Assembly: GCF_020742345.1 (NCBI RefSeq)
Contig: NZ_DYXC01000063.1
Span: 1-17,674, forward strand
Length of the DNA stretch: 17,674 nucleotides
Direction of reading: 5' to 3'
From: Enteractinococcus helveticum
Lineage (GTDB): Bacteria > Actinomycetota > Actinomycetes > Actinomycetales > Micrococcaceae
The position numbers and the translations under genes are program-made. Below the pieces are notes generated by a model. The model ran no database searches, was not told where the DNA came from, and saw only the letters and a program-made list of their open reading frames with translations. This document shows positions 1-6,728 of the stretch, one piece after another (the first letter of the stretch is position 1; each line of letters begins with the position of its first letter).

Positions 1-14
1 GTTTGACCAGACAC

Positions 15-54
15 CCACGGATGAGAAATTCTGGTTGATTTTTCTCATTCGTGG
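15..54 (-). terminator. Inverted repeat downstream of the XRE regulator gene, terminator-like
   Basis: Arms of 14 bases at 15-28 and 41-54 are complementary except for one pair, with a 12-base loop. The hairpin begins 21 bases beyond the stop codon of the minus-strand regulator, which is where a terminator would sit. No long U-tract follows the stem, so it would be a tailless terminator or a 3'-end stabiliser. The outer context is cut off by the window edge. Confidence 0.5.
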
Positions 55-75
55 ACGTGCGTCTGAGTATGGTTG

Positions 76-333
76 TCAGATCTGGACCTTTGTCTCTCCT
101 TCTTTAGGCCGCAGGACGATTTCCATGCCCAGAGCATCTGCTAGCTTGTCCAAGGTATCCCGTGTGGGGTTGCCTAAGCCATGTTCGATACGACTGATGT
201 CTGCTTGCTGGAGTGCTGTTTGCTGGGCCAGCTGTGGCTGTGTGAGGTGAGCTAATGTTCGGGCCTCGGCAAGCTGACGACCGAGTGCTTCTTGAGCGGT
301 GGTCTCTGCTGAGTGCTGGTCAAGGTGCAGCAT
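76..333 (-). CDS. XRE/Cro-family HTH regulator, antitoxin-like (HigA/HipB type)
   Basis: This 85-residue protein is almost entirely one lambda-repressor-type helix-turn-helix. The region from about residue 15 to 70 contains the pattern Q-LA--T-L-Q-DISRIE-G-GNPT--TL-KLA-ALG, typical of XRE antitoxins and small repressors, and ends in MEIVLRPKEG, a tail common in HigA/HipB-like proteins. The reading frame is open 18 codons further upstream, but I place the start at the ATG of 331-333: it lies six bases after a -10-like TACAGT, as in a leaderless mRNA, and the upstream codons would overlap the divergent SAP-domain gene. No toxin gene is adjacent on this strand within the window, although the downstream side is cut off, so antitoxin versus plain repressor cannot be decided. 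Autorepression through the shared promoter is an inference. Confidence 0.8.
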   Translation of the reverse strand: MLHLDQHSAETTAQEALGRQLAEARTLAHLTQPQLAQQTALQQADISRIEHGLGNPTRDTLDKLADALGMEIVLRPKEGETKVQI

Positions 334-338
334 GTTGA

Positions 339-345
339 TACTGTA
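339..345. promoter_or_regulatory. Overlapping divergent -10 elements of two leaderless genes
   Basis: On the plus strand TACTGT occupies 339-344 and is followed by six bases and the ATG at 351. On the minus strand TACAGT occupies 345-340 and is followed by six bases and the ATG at 333. The two hexamers share five base pairs of one near-symmetric heptamer. Both starts sit where transcription would begin about seven bases after the -10, and neither has a Shine-Dalgarno sequence. The -35 elements are weak on both sides (TGGTCA at 317-322 is the best plus-strand candidate). Confidence 0.6.
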
Positions 346-350
346 AACGC

Positions 351-914
351 ATGACCTCTTCATCTTCAGAGCGTCCACCATTAACACCGGAACTTCCTGG
401 ACCAGAGCTACTGCGGTGGTACTGGCTCAAAGAAGAGCTGACGCAATTTGCGCGAACTCTCGGAATTCGAACCACCGGCAGCAAGCAGATACTGACTCAG
501 CGGATCGCAGCATATTTGGATGGCCGCATATTTACTGAACCAACGGTGGCTAGGCCCGCACCTTCAACGCAATTATCTGGCACGTTGACAGGCGACATGA
601 TGATTCCCGTAGGGCAGCGATGTAGCCAAGTCGTGCGCGGCTGGTTTCTTGAGCAACTGGGGCCTTCGTTTCGCTTTGATAAAGCAATGCGCGGTTTTTT
701 CGCCCGGACGGACGGCACGCAAACACTTGCAGACGCGCTGGACCATTGGTATGCGACTCGTAACATGCAACAGCAGGAGCCAGCTGCGCAGTTCGAATAC
801 AACAGGTTCGCACAATCCTGGTACAAGCTGCACCCCAATGGCTCCAGACAGGAGCTACTAGCTGCCTGGCGAGCATATCGAAACCAGCCAATTGATAAAC
901 GGGGTAGAGCCTAG
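351..914 (+). CDS. SAP domain / DUF6434 protein
   Basis: This 187-residue soluble protein begins with a low-complexity Ser/Pro stretch. A SAP-like helix-extended loop-helix follows at about residues 18-57 (LRWYWLKEELTQFARTLGI, then TTGSKQILTQRIAAYLDG), a fold that usually binds DNA. The middle, about 77-145, resembles DUF6434 (GQRCSQVVRGWFLEQLG, FDKAMRGFFA, GTQTLADALDHWY), a pairing seen in uncharacterised bacterial proteins. The C-terminus is basic. Its cellular role is unknown; binding to DNA is inferred from the SAP motif only. The ATG start has no ribosome binding site but lies six bases after TACTGT, so a leaderless transcript is likely. It is divergent from, and shares its promoter with, the XRE regulator, which may control it. 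Confidence 0.82.
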   Translation: MTSSSSERPPLTPELPGPELLRWYWLKEELTQFARTLGIRTTGSKQILTQRIAAYLDGRIFTEPTVARPAPSTQLSGTLTGDMMIPVGQRCSQVVRGWFLEQLGPSFRFDKAMRGFFARTDGTQTLADALDHWYATRNMQQQEPAAQFEYNRFAQSWYKLHPNGSRQELLAAWRAYRNQPIDKRGRA

Positions 915-988
915 CCTGTCATATCCCCATGTGGTCTCGGCAACGATCATCGCATGAGCGCCTGGAGATGCTCAGCTGCAAGCCCAAG

Positions 989-1002
989 ATCTGACATCAG
1001 AT
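989..1002. repeat. 14-base hairpin-forming inverted repeat upstream of the DedA-like gene
   Basis: ATCTGACATCAGAT is a perfect 6-base inverted repeat with a 2-base centre. It lies about 64 bases before the DedA-like ATG, just upstream of a possible -10 box TAGAAT (1020-1025), so it could be an operator. The rest of 915-1065 holds no gene. Confidence 0.3.
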
Positions 1003-1065
1003 GAGAAATTCCCGCATACTAGAATTCGAAAAGGAACTTGCACCTAATCTGTTAAGGGAGAGCTC

Positions 1066-1590
1066 ATGGGCAATGGCGTCTGGTACAACCCTATGTCCTG
1101 GGATGGTCCCTGGATTTGGGTGTGGTTCGGGCTGTACTTTATTATCTTTTGTCGCGCCGGCGGGACCTACCTGATTGGTCGAGCCGTGCGCAGCGGCGTC
1201 AACAGAATTGGTGCGATTCAGAAGGTGATGGCCTCAAGCGCGTATCAGCGGGCCGAAGCGGCCATTGACCGGTGGGGTCCGCCCGCCGTTGCCGTGTCTT
1301 TTCTCACGATTGGATTCCAGACGGCGATCAACCTGGCTGCCGGTGCCATACGCATGCGCTGGTACCGATATTTGCCGGCACTGCTGATCGGTGGGGCGCT
1401 GTGGGCGACGATTTATACGACGATCGGTTCAGTGTCATACAAGGCGATCGCGGCGGCTTATGAGAGCTGGCCGATTGCCACAATCAGCGTTACCGTGGTA
1501 CTGGCGTTGGCGCTGATCGGGTGGATTATATGGCGTCTGACTGCCGTGCAGGTGAACGCTGAGGAAAAAATTGACTCGACACGCGGCTGA
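1066..1590 (+). CDS. DedA/VTT-domain (SNARE-associated) integral membrane protein
   Basis: This is a 174-residue integral membrane protein. Hydrophobic segments lie near residues 16-38, 73-95, 103-125 and 136-156. The middle carries the VTT/DedA pattern in which a membrane re-entrant stretch ends in AAG and is followed by R-Y--LPALLIGGALWA--Y, comparable with the AG---M--RRF------G---W core of DedA proteins. DedA-family proteins are membrane transporters linked to lipid-carrier recycling, proton motive force and envelope integrity; the exact substrate here is unknown. The protein is shorter at the N-terminus than typical DedA proteins (about 200 residues). The start is well supported by AAGGGAG at 1054-1060, five bases before the ATG. 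fhs follows after 39 bases on the same strand and may be co-transcribed. Confidence 0.78.
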   Translation: MGNGVWYNPMSWDGPWIWVWFGLYFIIFCRAGGTYLIGRAVRSGVNRIGAIQKVMASSAYQRAEAAIDRWGPPAVAVSFLTIGFQTAINLAAGAIRMRWYRYLPALLIGGALWATIYTTIGSVSYKAIAAAYESWPIATISVTVVLALALIGWIIWRLTAVQVNAEEKIDSTRG

Positions 1591-1629
1591 ATCTTCCGTA
1601 ACCGGTGTGATGTAGCTAACGTTGCGGTT

Positions 1630-3318
1630 ATGAATGATGCTGAAATATCACTTGCCGCTGAGCTCAAGCCCATTGCTGACATTGCAGCGACCGTCAATAT
1701 CTCTGAGGACGCGCTGATCCCCTACGGTCACTACATGGCCAAAGTTGACACTCAGAAGATTCAACGTTCCGGAAAGCGCGGAAAACTCATTTTGGTGACC
1801 GGGACCTCCCCCACGCCTGCCGGGGAGGGAAAGTCCACGGTTTCGGTGGGGCTTTCGGATGCTTTGAATCTGGTGGGTTCCAAGACGATGGTGGCGTTGC
1901 GCGAGCCATCGCTGGGTCCGGTGTTTGGTATGAAAGGTGGGGCCACCGGTGGCGGCTACGCCCAAGTGGTGCCCATGGAAAACATTAACCTGCACTTCAC
2001 CGGTGACTTCCATGCCATTACTTCGGCACACAATCTGTTGTGCAACCTGGTGGATAACCACATCAATCACGGTAACGAACTGGGTATTGATCCACGCACC
2101 GTGCGTATCAAGCGCGTGCTGGACATGAATGACCGCAACTTGCGCAACGTCGTCATTGGTTTAGGGGGTCGTGCTTCGGGTAGTCCACGTGAAGATGGCT
2201 TTGAAATTACTGTGGCGTCAGAAACGATGGCCGTGTTCTGCTTGGCGCGCGATCTTGATGATCTCAAGGAGCGCTTATCGCGCATTATTGTGGCCGAGAC
2301 CTATGACGGCCAACCCGTTACGGCTGCACAGCTTGGGCCGAATGGTGCTCAGGGTGGCATGGCAATTTTGCTGCGCGATGCGATGCGGCCAAACCTGGTC
2401 CAATCCATTGGCGGAACCCCGGCGTTGATTCACGGTGGCCCATTTGCCAATATCGCCCACGGTGCCAATTCCGTGATTGCGACCAATACCGCCCTGGAGC
2501 TGGCTGACACCGTGGTGACTGAAGCCGGATTCGGTGCGGATCTGGGGGGCGAAAAATTCGTGAACATCACCGGACCTGCCGGTGGTTTTGCTGCTGCCGC
2601 CGTAACCGTGGTCTCCACGGTGCGGTCGTTGAAATACAACGGTGGCCTCTCTGTGGCTGAGGTCAACAAGCCGGGCGATGAGCGCCCCGGGCATATTGAA
2701 GCCATGGAGAAGGGTTCTGCAAATCTGGCCCGCCACCTGCACAACGTGAAATCCTGGGGCGCGCCCGTGGTGGTGGCCATTAACCAATTCCCACAGGATA
2801 CCGAAGAAGAGCTCCAGTGGATCAAGGACTTCTGCGCCAAACACGACGTGCATGCTGAAGTCGTGAGCGTGTGGGCCAATGGTGGCCAGGGTGCCAAAGC
2901 CCTGGCGGAACACCTGGTCGAGGTACTCAACGACTCCCACGACACCGTCCAGCCAATGTTCACCCCGGAGACCGGCATTCGCGAACGCATTGACCACATC
3001 GTCAAACATGTTTACGGTGGCGACGGCGTGGATTTCTCAGCGACTGCCGAACGCCAGTTGCAGCAACTGGAGGAGGCCGGCGAGGACAAGGTCCCCGTGT
3101 GTATGGCCAAAACTCAGTATTCATTTAGTGATGACCCTAAGGCCCTGGGCGCACCGGGTGACTTCCGGGTCACCGTGCGTGAACTCAACGTCCGCGCCGG
3201 TGCTGGCTTCGTGGTGGCCCTGACCGGTGCCATGATGACCATGCCCGGCCTGCCAGCCGATCCAGCCTCCGACAACATGGACGTTGATGAACACGGCAAC
3301 ATCGTGGGCCTGTTCTAA
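1630..3318 (+). CDS. fhs: Formate-tetrahydrofolate ligase
   Basis: This cytoplasmic enzyme joins formate to tetrahydrofolate using ATP, giving 10-formyl-tetrahydrofolate for purine, fMet and other one-carbon needs. The 562 residues match the usual length of the family (about 556). Recognisable features are the P-loop TPAGEGKST (residues 62-70), the conserved EPSLGPVFGMKGGATGGGYA block, NLHFTGDFHAI, the VVIGLGG and LADTVVTEAGFGADLG blocks, and the family C-terminus ending IVGLF. No residue expected from the family looks missing. The ATG has no clear Shine-Dalgarno sequence; TAACGT seven bases upstream would fit a leaderless start, but this is weaker than at the other genes. A strong hairpin 19 bases after the stop separates it from the esterase gene. 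Confidence 0.97.
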   Translation: MNDAEISLAAELKPIADIAATVNISEDALIPYGHYMAKVDTQKIQRSGKRGKLILVTGTSPTPAGEGKSTVSVGLSDALNLVGSKTMVALREPSLGPVFGMKGGATGGGYAQVVPMENINLHFTGDFHAITSAHNLLCNLVDNHINHGNELGIDPRTVRIKRVLDMNDRNLRNVVIGLGGRASGSPREDGFEITVASETMAVFCLARDLDDLKERLSRIIVAETYDGQPVTAAQLGPNGAQGGMAILLRDAMRPNLVQSIGGTPALIHGGPFANIAHGANSVIATNTALELADTVVTEAGFGADLGGEKFVNITGPAGGFAAAAVTVVSTVRSLKYNGGLSVAEVNKPGDERPGHIEAMEKGSANLARHLHNVKSWGAPVVVAINQFPQDTEEELQWIKDFCAKHDVHAEVVSVWANGGQGAKALAEHLVEVLNDSHDTVQPMFTPETGIRERIDHIVKHVYGGDGVDFSATAERQLQQLEEAGEDKVPVCMAKTQYSFSDDPKALGAPGDFRVTVRELNVRAGAGFVVALTGAMMTMPGLPADPASDNMDVDEHGNIVGLF

Positions 3319-3337
3319 CCACATCGCATAACGCACA

Positions 3338-3371
3338 AGGTGGGTGTCGACCGCATGGTCGATGCCCACCT
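3338..3371 (+). terminator. Hairpin terminator of fhs
   Basis: A 15-base-pair RNA stem (3338-3352 with 3357-3371) closes on the tetraloop GCAU; two internal pairs are G-U wobbles and all others are canonical. It lies 19 bases after the fhs stop. No U-tract follows, which is common for terminators in high-GC Gram-positive bacteria. Confidence 0.75.
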
Positions 3372-3460
3372 GGCATACCGGGGTGCTGACGACGTCATGC
3401 AACGGCAGCTAGTCTGGTGTGATCGACGAGTTCTAGAAATCGTGAGTAGGCGATAGCTGC

Positions 3461-4702
3461 GTGCCCAATACGTCATTACCCCACCCCTGCCCACGTGCTG
3501 CACGCCCTGGGCTGTCGAATGGTTCTCAGCGGTGCCACACCGTGATGTTTCGGTATTTCGATCCCGTTGCGGATAAGGTGCACCTGTCGATGAACCGAGT
3601 TACCGATAAGGACAACACCGCCAAAGGGTGGATGACAAGAGCTGATGACACCGGTTGGTGGGAGGTTGCGCTGAAGCTGGACACGCGGCTGCGCGCCTCC
3701 TATGGGTTTGTCTCACTTGCCGCTGATGAGGAACTCCCGGTAGGGCCACCACCTGAAACCGGTTTTGTCACCACGTTAGATCCAGCCAGTCCACACCCGC
3801 CGCTTCGTTCAGATGGGCGCGGTGGTGGGCTGAGTGTTTACGTGGGTCCGGACGCTCCCCCTCAACCATTCTGGTCACAGTCAATAACTGCTGGCCAAGG
3901 GGCGGTGACATCCTTCCACCGAGCGCTTGATGATAGCCCCCATGAGGCATCACGGGAGGCAGTGTCCCGCCCTCGTCCCGTGTACGCGTATACTCCGCCT
4001 GGATACCACAACACTCCCCTGCCACTGGCCGTTGTTTTCGATGGCGACGACTGGTTCGGAGATCTGAAAATTTACCAGGCGATCGACGCTGCCATTGAGG
4101 CCCAAGTGCTGCCACCGATGGTGGTGTTGGGTATCGGCAATATTGACCGGGCTGATCGACGACAAACCTTGGGTGTCAGACCGGAAATTTTCGATGCGCT
4201 TGTACACCACACACTGCCTTGGTTCATCCGCTGGCTGGGCGAACGGGATATTATTGTGGCGCCCCGGGGAGAGTGGATCATTCTTGGGCAAAGTCTCGGG
4301 GGCGTAGCCGCTATGGCTCTTGGTTGCGCCTACCCTGATGTGTTCGGCTATGCATCGGTCTGTTCTCCGTCGGTCTGGTGGAATCCCTCGCCGAATGCAA
4401 GCCCGCGAACGCTGACGCAACACGACTCAGCAGGCACTGCTACCCAATGGGTTCGTCAATATCTGCAACAGCAGCCGGCCTCTCATGTCAGAATTGCCAT
4501 TTCAGTGGGCAGTGCTGAGGGCCTGTTGCTTGAGCACACGCAGGACGTCGTGGCAGAACTCGTCAGACTCGATACCGGGGTAACACTTCAGACCTATATT
4601 GGTGGACACGACATCGCCTGCTGGCGCGAACAACTCTTGAGTGATCTTGCTGAATTTACGGCAAATGATCACCTAGTCGAAACATCACACGAAACGTCCT
4701 AG
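3461..4702 (+). CDS. Fes-like esterase (enterochelin-esterase family, alpha/beta hydrolase)
   Basis: This 413-residue protein resembles cytoplasmic siderophore esterases, which open ferric tri-catecholate siderophores to release iron. Residues about 27-90 form an early-set/immunoglobulin-like N-terminal domain with the Fes signature NRVTDKDN. Residues about 170-400 are the alpha/beta hydrolase domain: the nucleophile elbow GQSLGG with Ser278, and the family's C-terminal GGHDIACWR with the likely catalytic His383. The start is GTG at 3461 with no strong ribosome binding site; the first 25 residues do not look like family sequence, so a later start cannot be excluded. No siderophore synthesis or uptake gene is adjacent, so the substrate may be a xenosiderophore or another ester. 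No signal peptide is visible. Confidence 0.85.
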   Translation: MPNTSLPHPCPRAARPGLSNGSQRCHTVMFRYFDPVADKVHLSMNRVTDKDNTAKGWMTRADDTGWWEVALKLDTRLRASYGFVSLAADEELPVGPPPETGFVTTLDPASPHPPLRSDGRGGGLSVYVGPDAPPQPFWSQSITAGQGAVTSFHRALDDSPHEASREAVSRPRPVYAYTPPGYHNTPLPLAVVFDGDDWFGDLKIYQAIDAAIEAQVLPPMVVLGIGNIDRADRRQTLGVRPEIFDALVHHTLPWFIRWLGERDIIVAPRGEWIILGQSLGGVAAMALGCAYPDVFGYASVCSPSVWWNPSPNASPRTLTQHDSAGTATQWVRQYLQQQPASHVRIAISVGSAEGLLLEHTQDVVAELVRLDTGVTLQTYIGGHDIACWREQLLSDLAEFTANDHLVETSHETS

Positions 4703-4898
4703 CCTCGAGACTCTTTGACGCGCATGCTGTCCTCGGATCGTGGCCGTCCGGTGTGTTGAGACGGAACATTCCAGCCCGTCATGGTGGATATCCACATTCT
4801 GCTCGCCCGACGTATCGGTGAGCTTCTCGCACGAGTACATTCAGAAGAGACGCAAATATGTACCAAAGGGATAGTTTCTATACTGAAATAGGTATATT
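4703..4898. other. Gene-free stretch upstream of brnTA
   Basis: No coding region is supported. It holds a perfect 12-base palindrome, GTGGATATCCAC at 4784-4795, and a good -10 box, TATACT at 4879-4884, 14 bases before the brnT ATG. The sequence turns AT-rich from about 4840, marking the start of the accessory island. Confidence 0.5.
4879..4884 (+). promoter_or_regulatory. Likely -10 box of the brnTA operon
   Basis: TATACT matches the TATAAT consensus in five of six positions and lies 14 bases before the brnT ATG, leaving a very short leader with a weak AGG as ribosome binding site. No convincing -35 was found at 16-18 bases upstream. BrnA usually represses its own operon, so its operator would be expected here. 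Confidence 0.45.
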
Positions 4899-5090
4899 AT
4901 GGAGTTCGAATTTAATCCTCTCAAGAGTAATACGAACAAGCTGAAACACGGTATCGAATTTTTCGACGCGCAAATGCTTTGGGAGGATGTGAACCATGTT
5001 GAGATACCAGCGCGCACGGAAGGTGAACCTCGATGGTTGGTCATTGGGCAGATAGCAGAGACGCAGATTTATGAAGACTCAAGATTTTGA
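4899..5090 (+). pseudogene. brnT: BrnT toxin gene with an apparent internal in-frame deletion
   Basis: The 63-residue product begins as a classic BrnT: MEFEFNPLKSNTNKLKHG, then FDAQMLWEDV, EIPARTEGEPR and WLVIGQI. Intact BrnT toxins, RelE-fold ribonucleases that stop translation, are about 90 residues and continue with a block like KHWSAVITYR--RIRIISVRRAR-EE before ending in a short IYE/LYE tail. Here GQIA runs straight into ETQIYEDSRF, so about 25-28 residues, covering the central strands and catalytic part, are missing while the frame and tail survive. Short GCAGAT repeats (5048-5053 and 5061-5066) at the junction could have promoted slippage. The 20-base overlap with brnA is retained, so the gene may persist as the translational entry point for brnA. 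I infer that the toxin is inactive. Confidence 0.8.
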
Positions 5091-5307
5091 TGACGCGTTC
5101 GACGACGGGCAGGACGTCGGCGAACACTTAGACCTTGAAAGCACGAGGCGGCCAGCGCGCGAAACCCGACGCGTGAATGTCGACTTTCCTGGATGGATGG
5201 TTGAGGCACTCGATGATGAAGCTCAACGACTGGGCATCACACGCCAATCACTGATTAAAGTCTGGATTGCCGATCGGCTGGAGCAGCGCAAAGGTTCCGC
5301 TGCTTAG
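5071..5307 (+). CDS. brnA: BrnA antitoxin (ribbon-helix-helix)
   Basis: This 78-residue protein is a full-length BrnA antitoxin. An acidic N-terminal part (FDDAFDDGQDVGEHLDLES) normally contacts BrnT, and a ribbon-helix-helix DNA-binding domain follows at about residues 33-71 (RRVNVDFPGWMVEAL, LGITRQSLIKVWIADRL). BrnA dimers neutralise BrnT and repress the operon. The start ATG lies inside the brnT tail, giving translational coupling. Since the adjacent brnT appears deleted, BrnA here may be a leftover, or may protect against BrnT toxins from elsewhere; both are inference. The last 33 bases of the reading frame recur at 6729-6761. Confidence 0.93.
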   Translation: MKTQDFDDAFDDGQDVGEHLDLESTRRPARETRRVNVDFPGWMVEALDDEAQRLGITRQSLIKVWIADRLEQRKGSAA

Positions 5308-5335
5308 AGCTTTCACATTTGTTCAGCCTCGCTGA
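5275..5335. repeat. Direct repeat copy A: brnA 3' end fused to the 388-residue gene's 3' tail
   Basis: Bases 5275-5317 match 6729-6771 in 41 of 43 positions, and the following 18 bases continue at lower identity. Read on the minus strand, 5311-5335 encodes FSEAEQM and a stop, nearly the same as the FSETEQM ending of the 388-residue protein at 10691. The copy thus records a tail-to-tail junction of brnA with a homologue of that gene. Confidence 0.85.
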
Positions 5336-5340
5336 ATGAG

Positions 5341-5361
5341 GCGATGGTTAACCTCTATCGC
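5341..5361 (+). terminator. Possible hairpin after brnA
   Basis: GCGAT (5341-5345) pairs with ATCGC (5357-5361) around the perfect palindrome GGTTAACC. It lies 33 bases after the brnA stop and just before the tandem repeats. The stem is short and has no U-tract, so this is a weak call. Confidence 0.3.
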
Positions 5362-5364
5362 AGA

Positions 5365-5473
5365 ACTTTCTAAGAGATATAAAAACTTCTAAAAGAAATA
5401 AAAAGTGCGACTGAATTAAAACCTTATGCAGGGCGACTTCTAAAAGATATAAAACTTCTAAAAGAATAAAAAG
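5365..5473 (+). repeat. Four AT-rich direct repeats (two tandem pairs) before the ATPase gene
   Basis: The consensus is ACTTCTAAAAGATATAAAA. Copies start at 5365, 5385, 5436 and 5454: two back-to-back pairs with periods of 20 and 18 bases, the pairs 71 bases apart. Each carries the core dyad TTCT-AAA-AGA(A). The last copy ends three bases before the ribosome binding site of the ATPase gene. They could be operators for self-regulation, iteron-like binding sites, or strong A-tract promoters; TATAAA inside each copy could serve as a -10. They are too short and too similar throughout, without distinct spacers, to be a CRISPR array. Confidence 0.85.
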
Positions 5474-5485
5474 TTTGGAGACCGA

Positions 5486-6616
5486 GTGAAGAATCCGTTC
5501 AAACCCACTGCCGGCGCAACTCCTCCCCTATTGGTGGGCCGGCAGCCTATTTTGGAGGATTTTCAGGAATCTTTAGATGATGGACCTGGAGCACCGAATC
5601 TACTCCAATTAATAACTGGTGCTCGAGGTGTCGGCAAAACAGTGATGCTGAACGAACTCGGGTTGGTGGCTCAGGCCAATGGCTGGGTAGTTATCCATGT
5701 GACGGCGGGCGCAGGAATGCTGGACAGGATTGCATATAAAGCCCGCCTGGCAAAGTCAAATCTAGGTTCCCCGGCTGCTGGTAAAACTACAACTATATTG
5801 AATCTTACAACCCCTCTCGGCGGTGTGTCTCGAGAGTTTGTTCGGGGTGAAGAGTCGTCGTTCTCCTGGGCTGAAGACGTCTCTGAATTACTGGATATTC
5901 TTGTCCCGCGTGAGACGGGAGTGTGTATCACGGTCGATGAGATTCACAGTTTGGATGATGAGCAAATGCACGCCCTGGCTGGTGAATCCCAGATGCTTAT
6001 TCGTCAAGGGTATCCGATCGCAATGATCATGGCTGGCTTGCCCAAGGCTGTGGAAGATCTACTGGCGGGGGACCGGAGTCCTACGACATTTCTTCGCCGT
6101 GCAGAGCGACAAGTATTAAAAGATGTACCAGTGAGTGATGTGGCAGAATCCTTCGAAGAAATTATCTCGAACGGCGGGAGATCAATCACAGAAGAACTTG
6201 CCTACGAATGCGCTCGCGCCACAAATGGGTATCCATTCATGATTCAACTTGTTGGTTATCACACGTGGCGTCAGGGCAGATCTGGGCCAGTTACTAGGCA
6301 GCACGTTGGGGATGGCATTTTGGCAGCGCAGGCACGTCTCGGAGCGCTCGTCCATGAACCAGCCCTGGTCGACTTGTCAGAAGTCGATCGGACATTCTTG
6401 GTCAAGATGGCCGAGGACGAAGGATCTTCTCGACTATCTGACATCGCAAAACGACTAGGAAAGACTAGTCAGTACGCAAGCGTTTATCGTGACAGGTTAT
6501 TAAAGGCTGGAATGATTCGAAGCGCTGGTTTCGGCAAGATGAGTTTTGCAACACCATACCTTCGAGAATACCTGCGTGACCATGCGGCGCATCTTATGGC
6601 ACAAGAAGAAGATTAG
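5486..6616 (+). CDS. AAA+ ATPase with C-terminal winged helix (Orc1/Cdc6-like or STAND-like)
   Basis: This 376-residue protein starts KNPFKPTAGATPP--VGR, an opening I recognise from actinobacterial proteins annotated only as ATP-binding protein. It has Walker A GARGVGKT (residues 45-52), Walker B CITVDEIHSL with Asp151 and Glu152, a MAGLP sensor-like strand near 187, and an arginine-rich LRRAERQ stretch near 208. Residues about 300-370 look like a winged helix (LSDIAKRLGKTSQYASVYRDRLLKAGMI). This plan matches Orc1/Cdc6-like and related regulatory AAA+ proteins that bind DNA. A GTG start is used, with GGAG five bases upstream (5477-5480). A second P-loop-like stretch, GSPAAGKT (94-101), is unusual. 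The gene stands alone between direct repeats A and B and directly follows four AT-rich repeats, its likely binding sites. Role unknown. Confidence 0.85.
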   Translation: MKNPFKPTAGATPPLLVGRQPILEDFQESLDDGPGAPNLLQLITGARGVGKTVMLNELGLVAQANGWVVIHVTAGAGMLDRIAYKARLAKSNLGSPAAGKTTTILNLTTPLGGVSREFVRGEESSFSWAEDVSELLDILVPRETGVCITVDEIHSLDDEQMHALAGESQMLIRQGYPIAMIMAGLPKAVEDLLAGDRSPTTFLRRAERQVLKDVPVSDVAESFEEIISNGGRSITEELAYECARATNGYPFMIQLVGYHTWRQGRSGPVTRQHVGDGILAAQARLGALVHEPALVDLSEVDRTFLVKMAEDEGSSRLSDIAKRLGKTSQYASVYRDRLLKAGMIRSAGFGKMSFATPYLREYLRDHAAHLMAQEED

Positions 6617-6728
6617 TCCGATTCATAAGACTCATAGAAACTATTAGACAGATTGGGGCAGGGGCCACAGTGTCAAGCACTGGAAACCATCCGGGCTGGC
6701 TTTCAAGACTTTTGAAGGGACAGTGAGC
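6617..6728. other. Short non-coding stretch between the ATPase gene and repeat copy B
   Basis: No gene or strong signal is seen. A weak inverted repeat (TTCAA at 6702-6706 and TTGAA at 6712-6716) might act as a terminator for the ATPase gene. Recognisable homology to the brnA end begins abruptly at 6729. Confidence 0.4.

Noticed and set aside
2275..3009. 244-codon minus-strand frame inside fhs
   Set aside because: Mirror of a highly conserved enzyme; no family resemblance and no start signals.
4784..4795. GTGGATATCCAC palindrome as the BrnA operator
   Set aside because: It lies about 85 bases upstream of the likely -10 box, too far to be the expected autorepression site; it is only noted.
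5365..5473. CRISPR array
   Set aside because: The repeats are only 18-20 bases, mostly back to back without unique spacers, AT-rich and diverged, and no cas gene is present.
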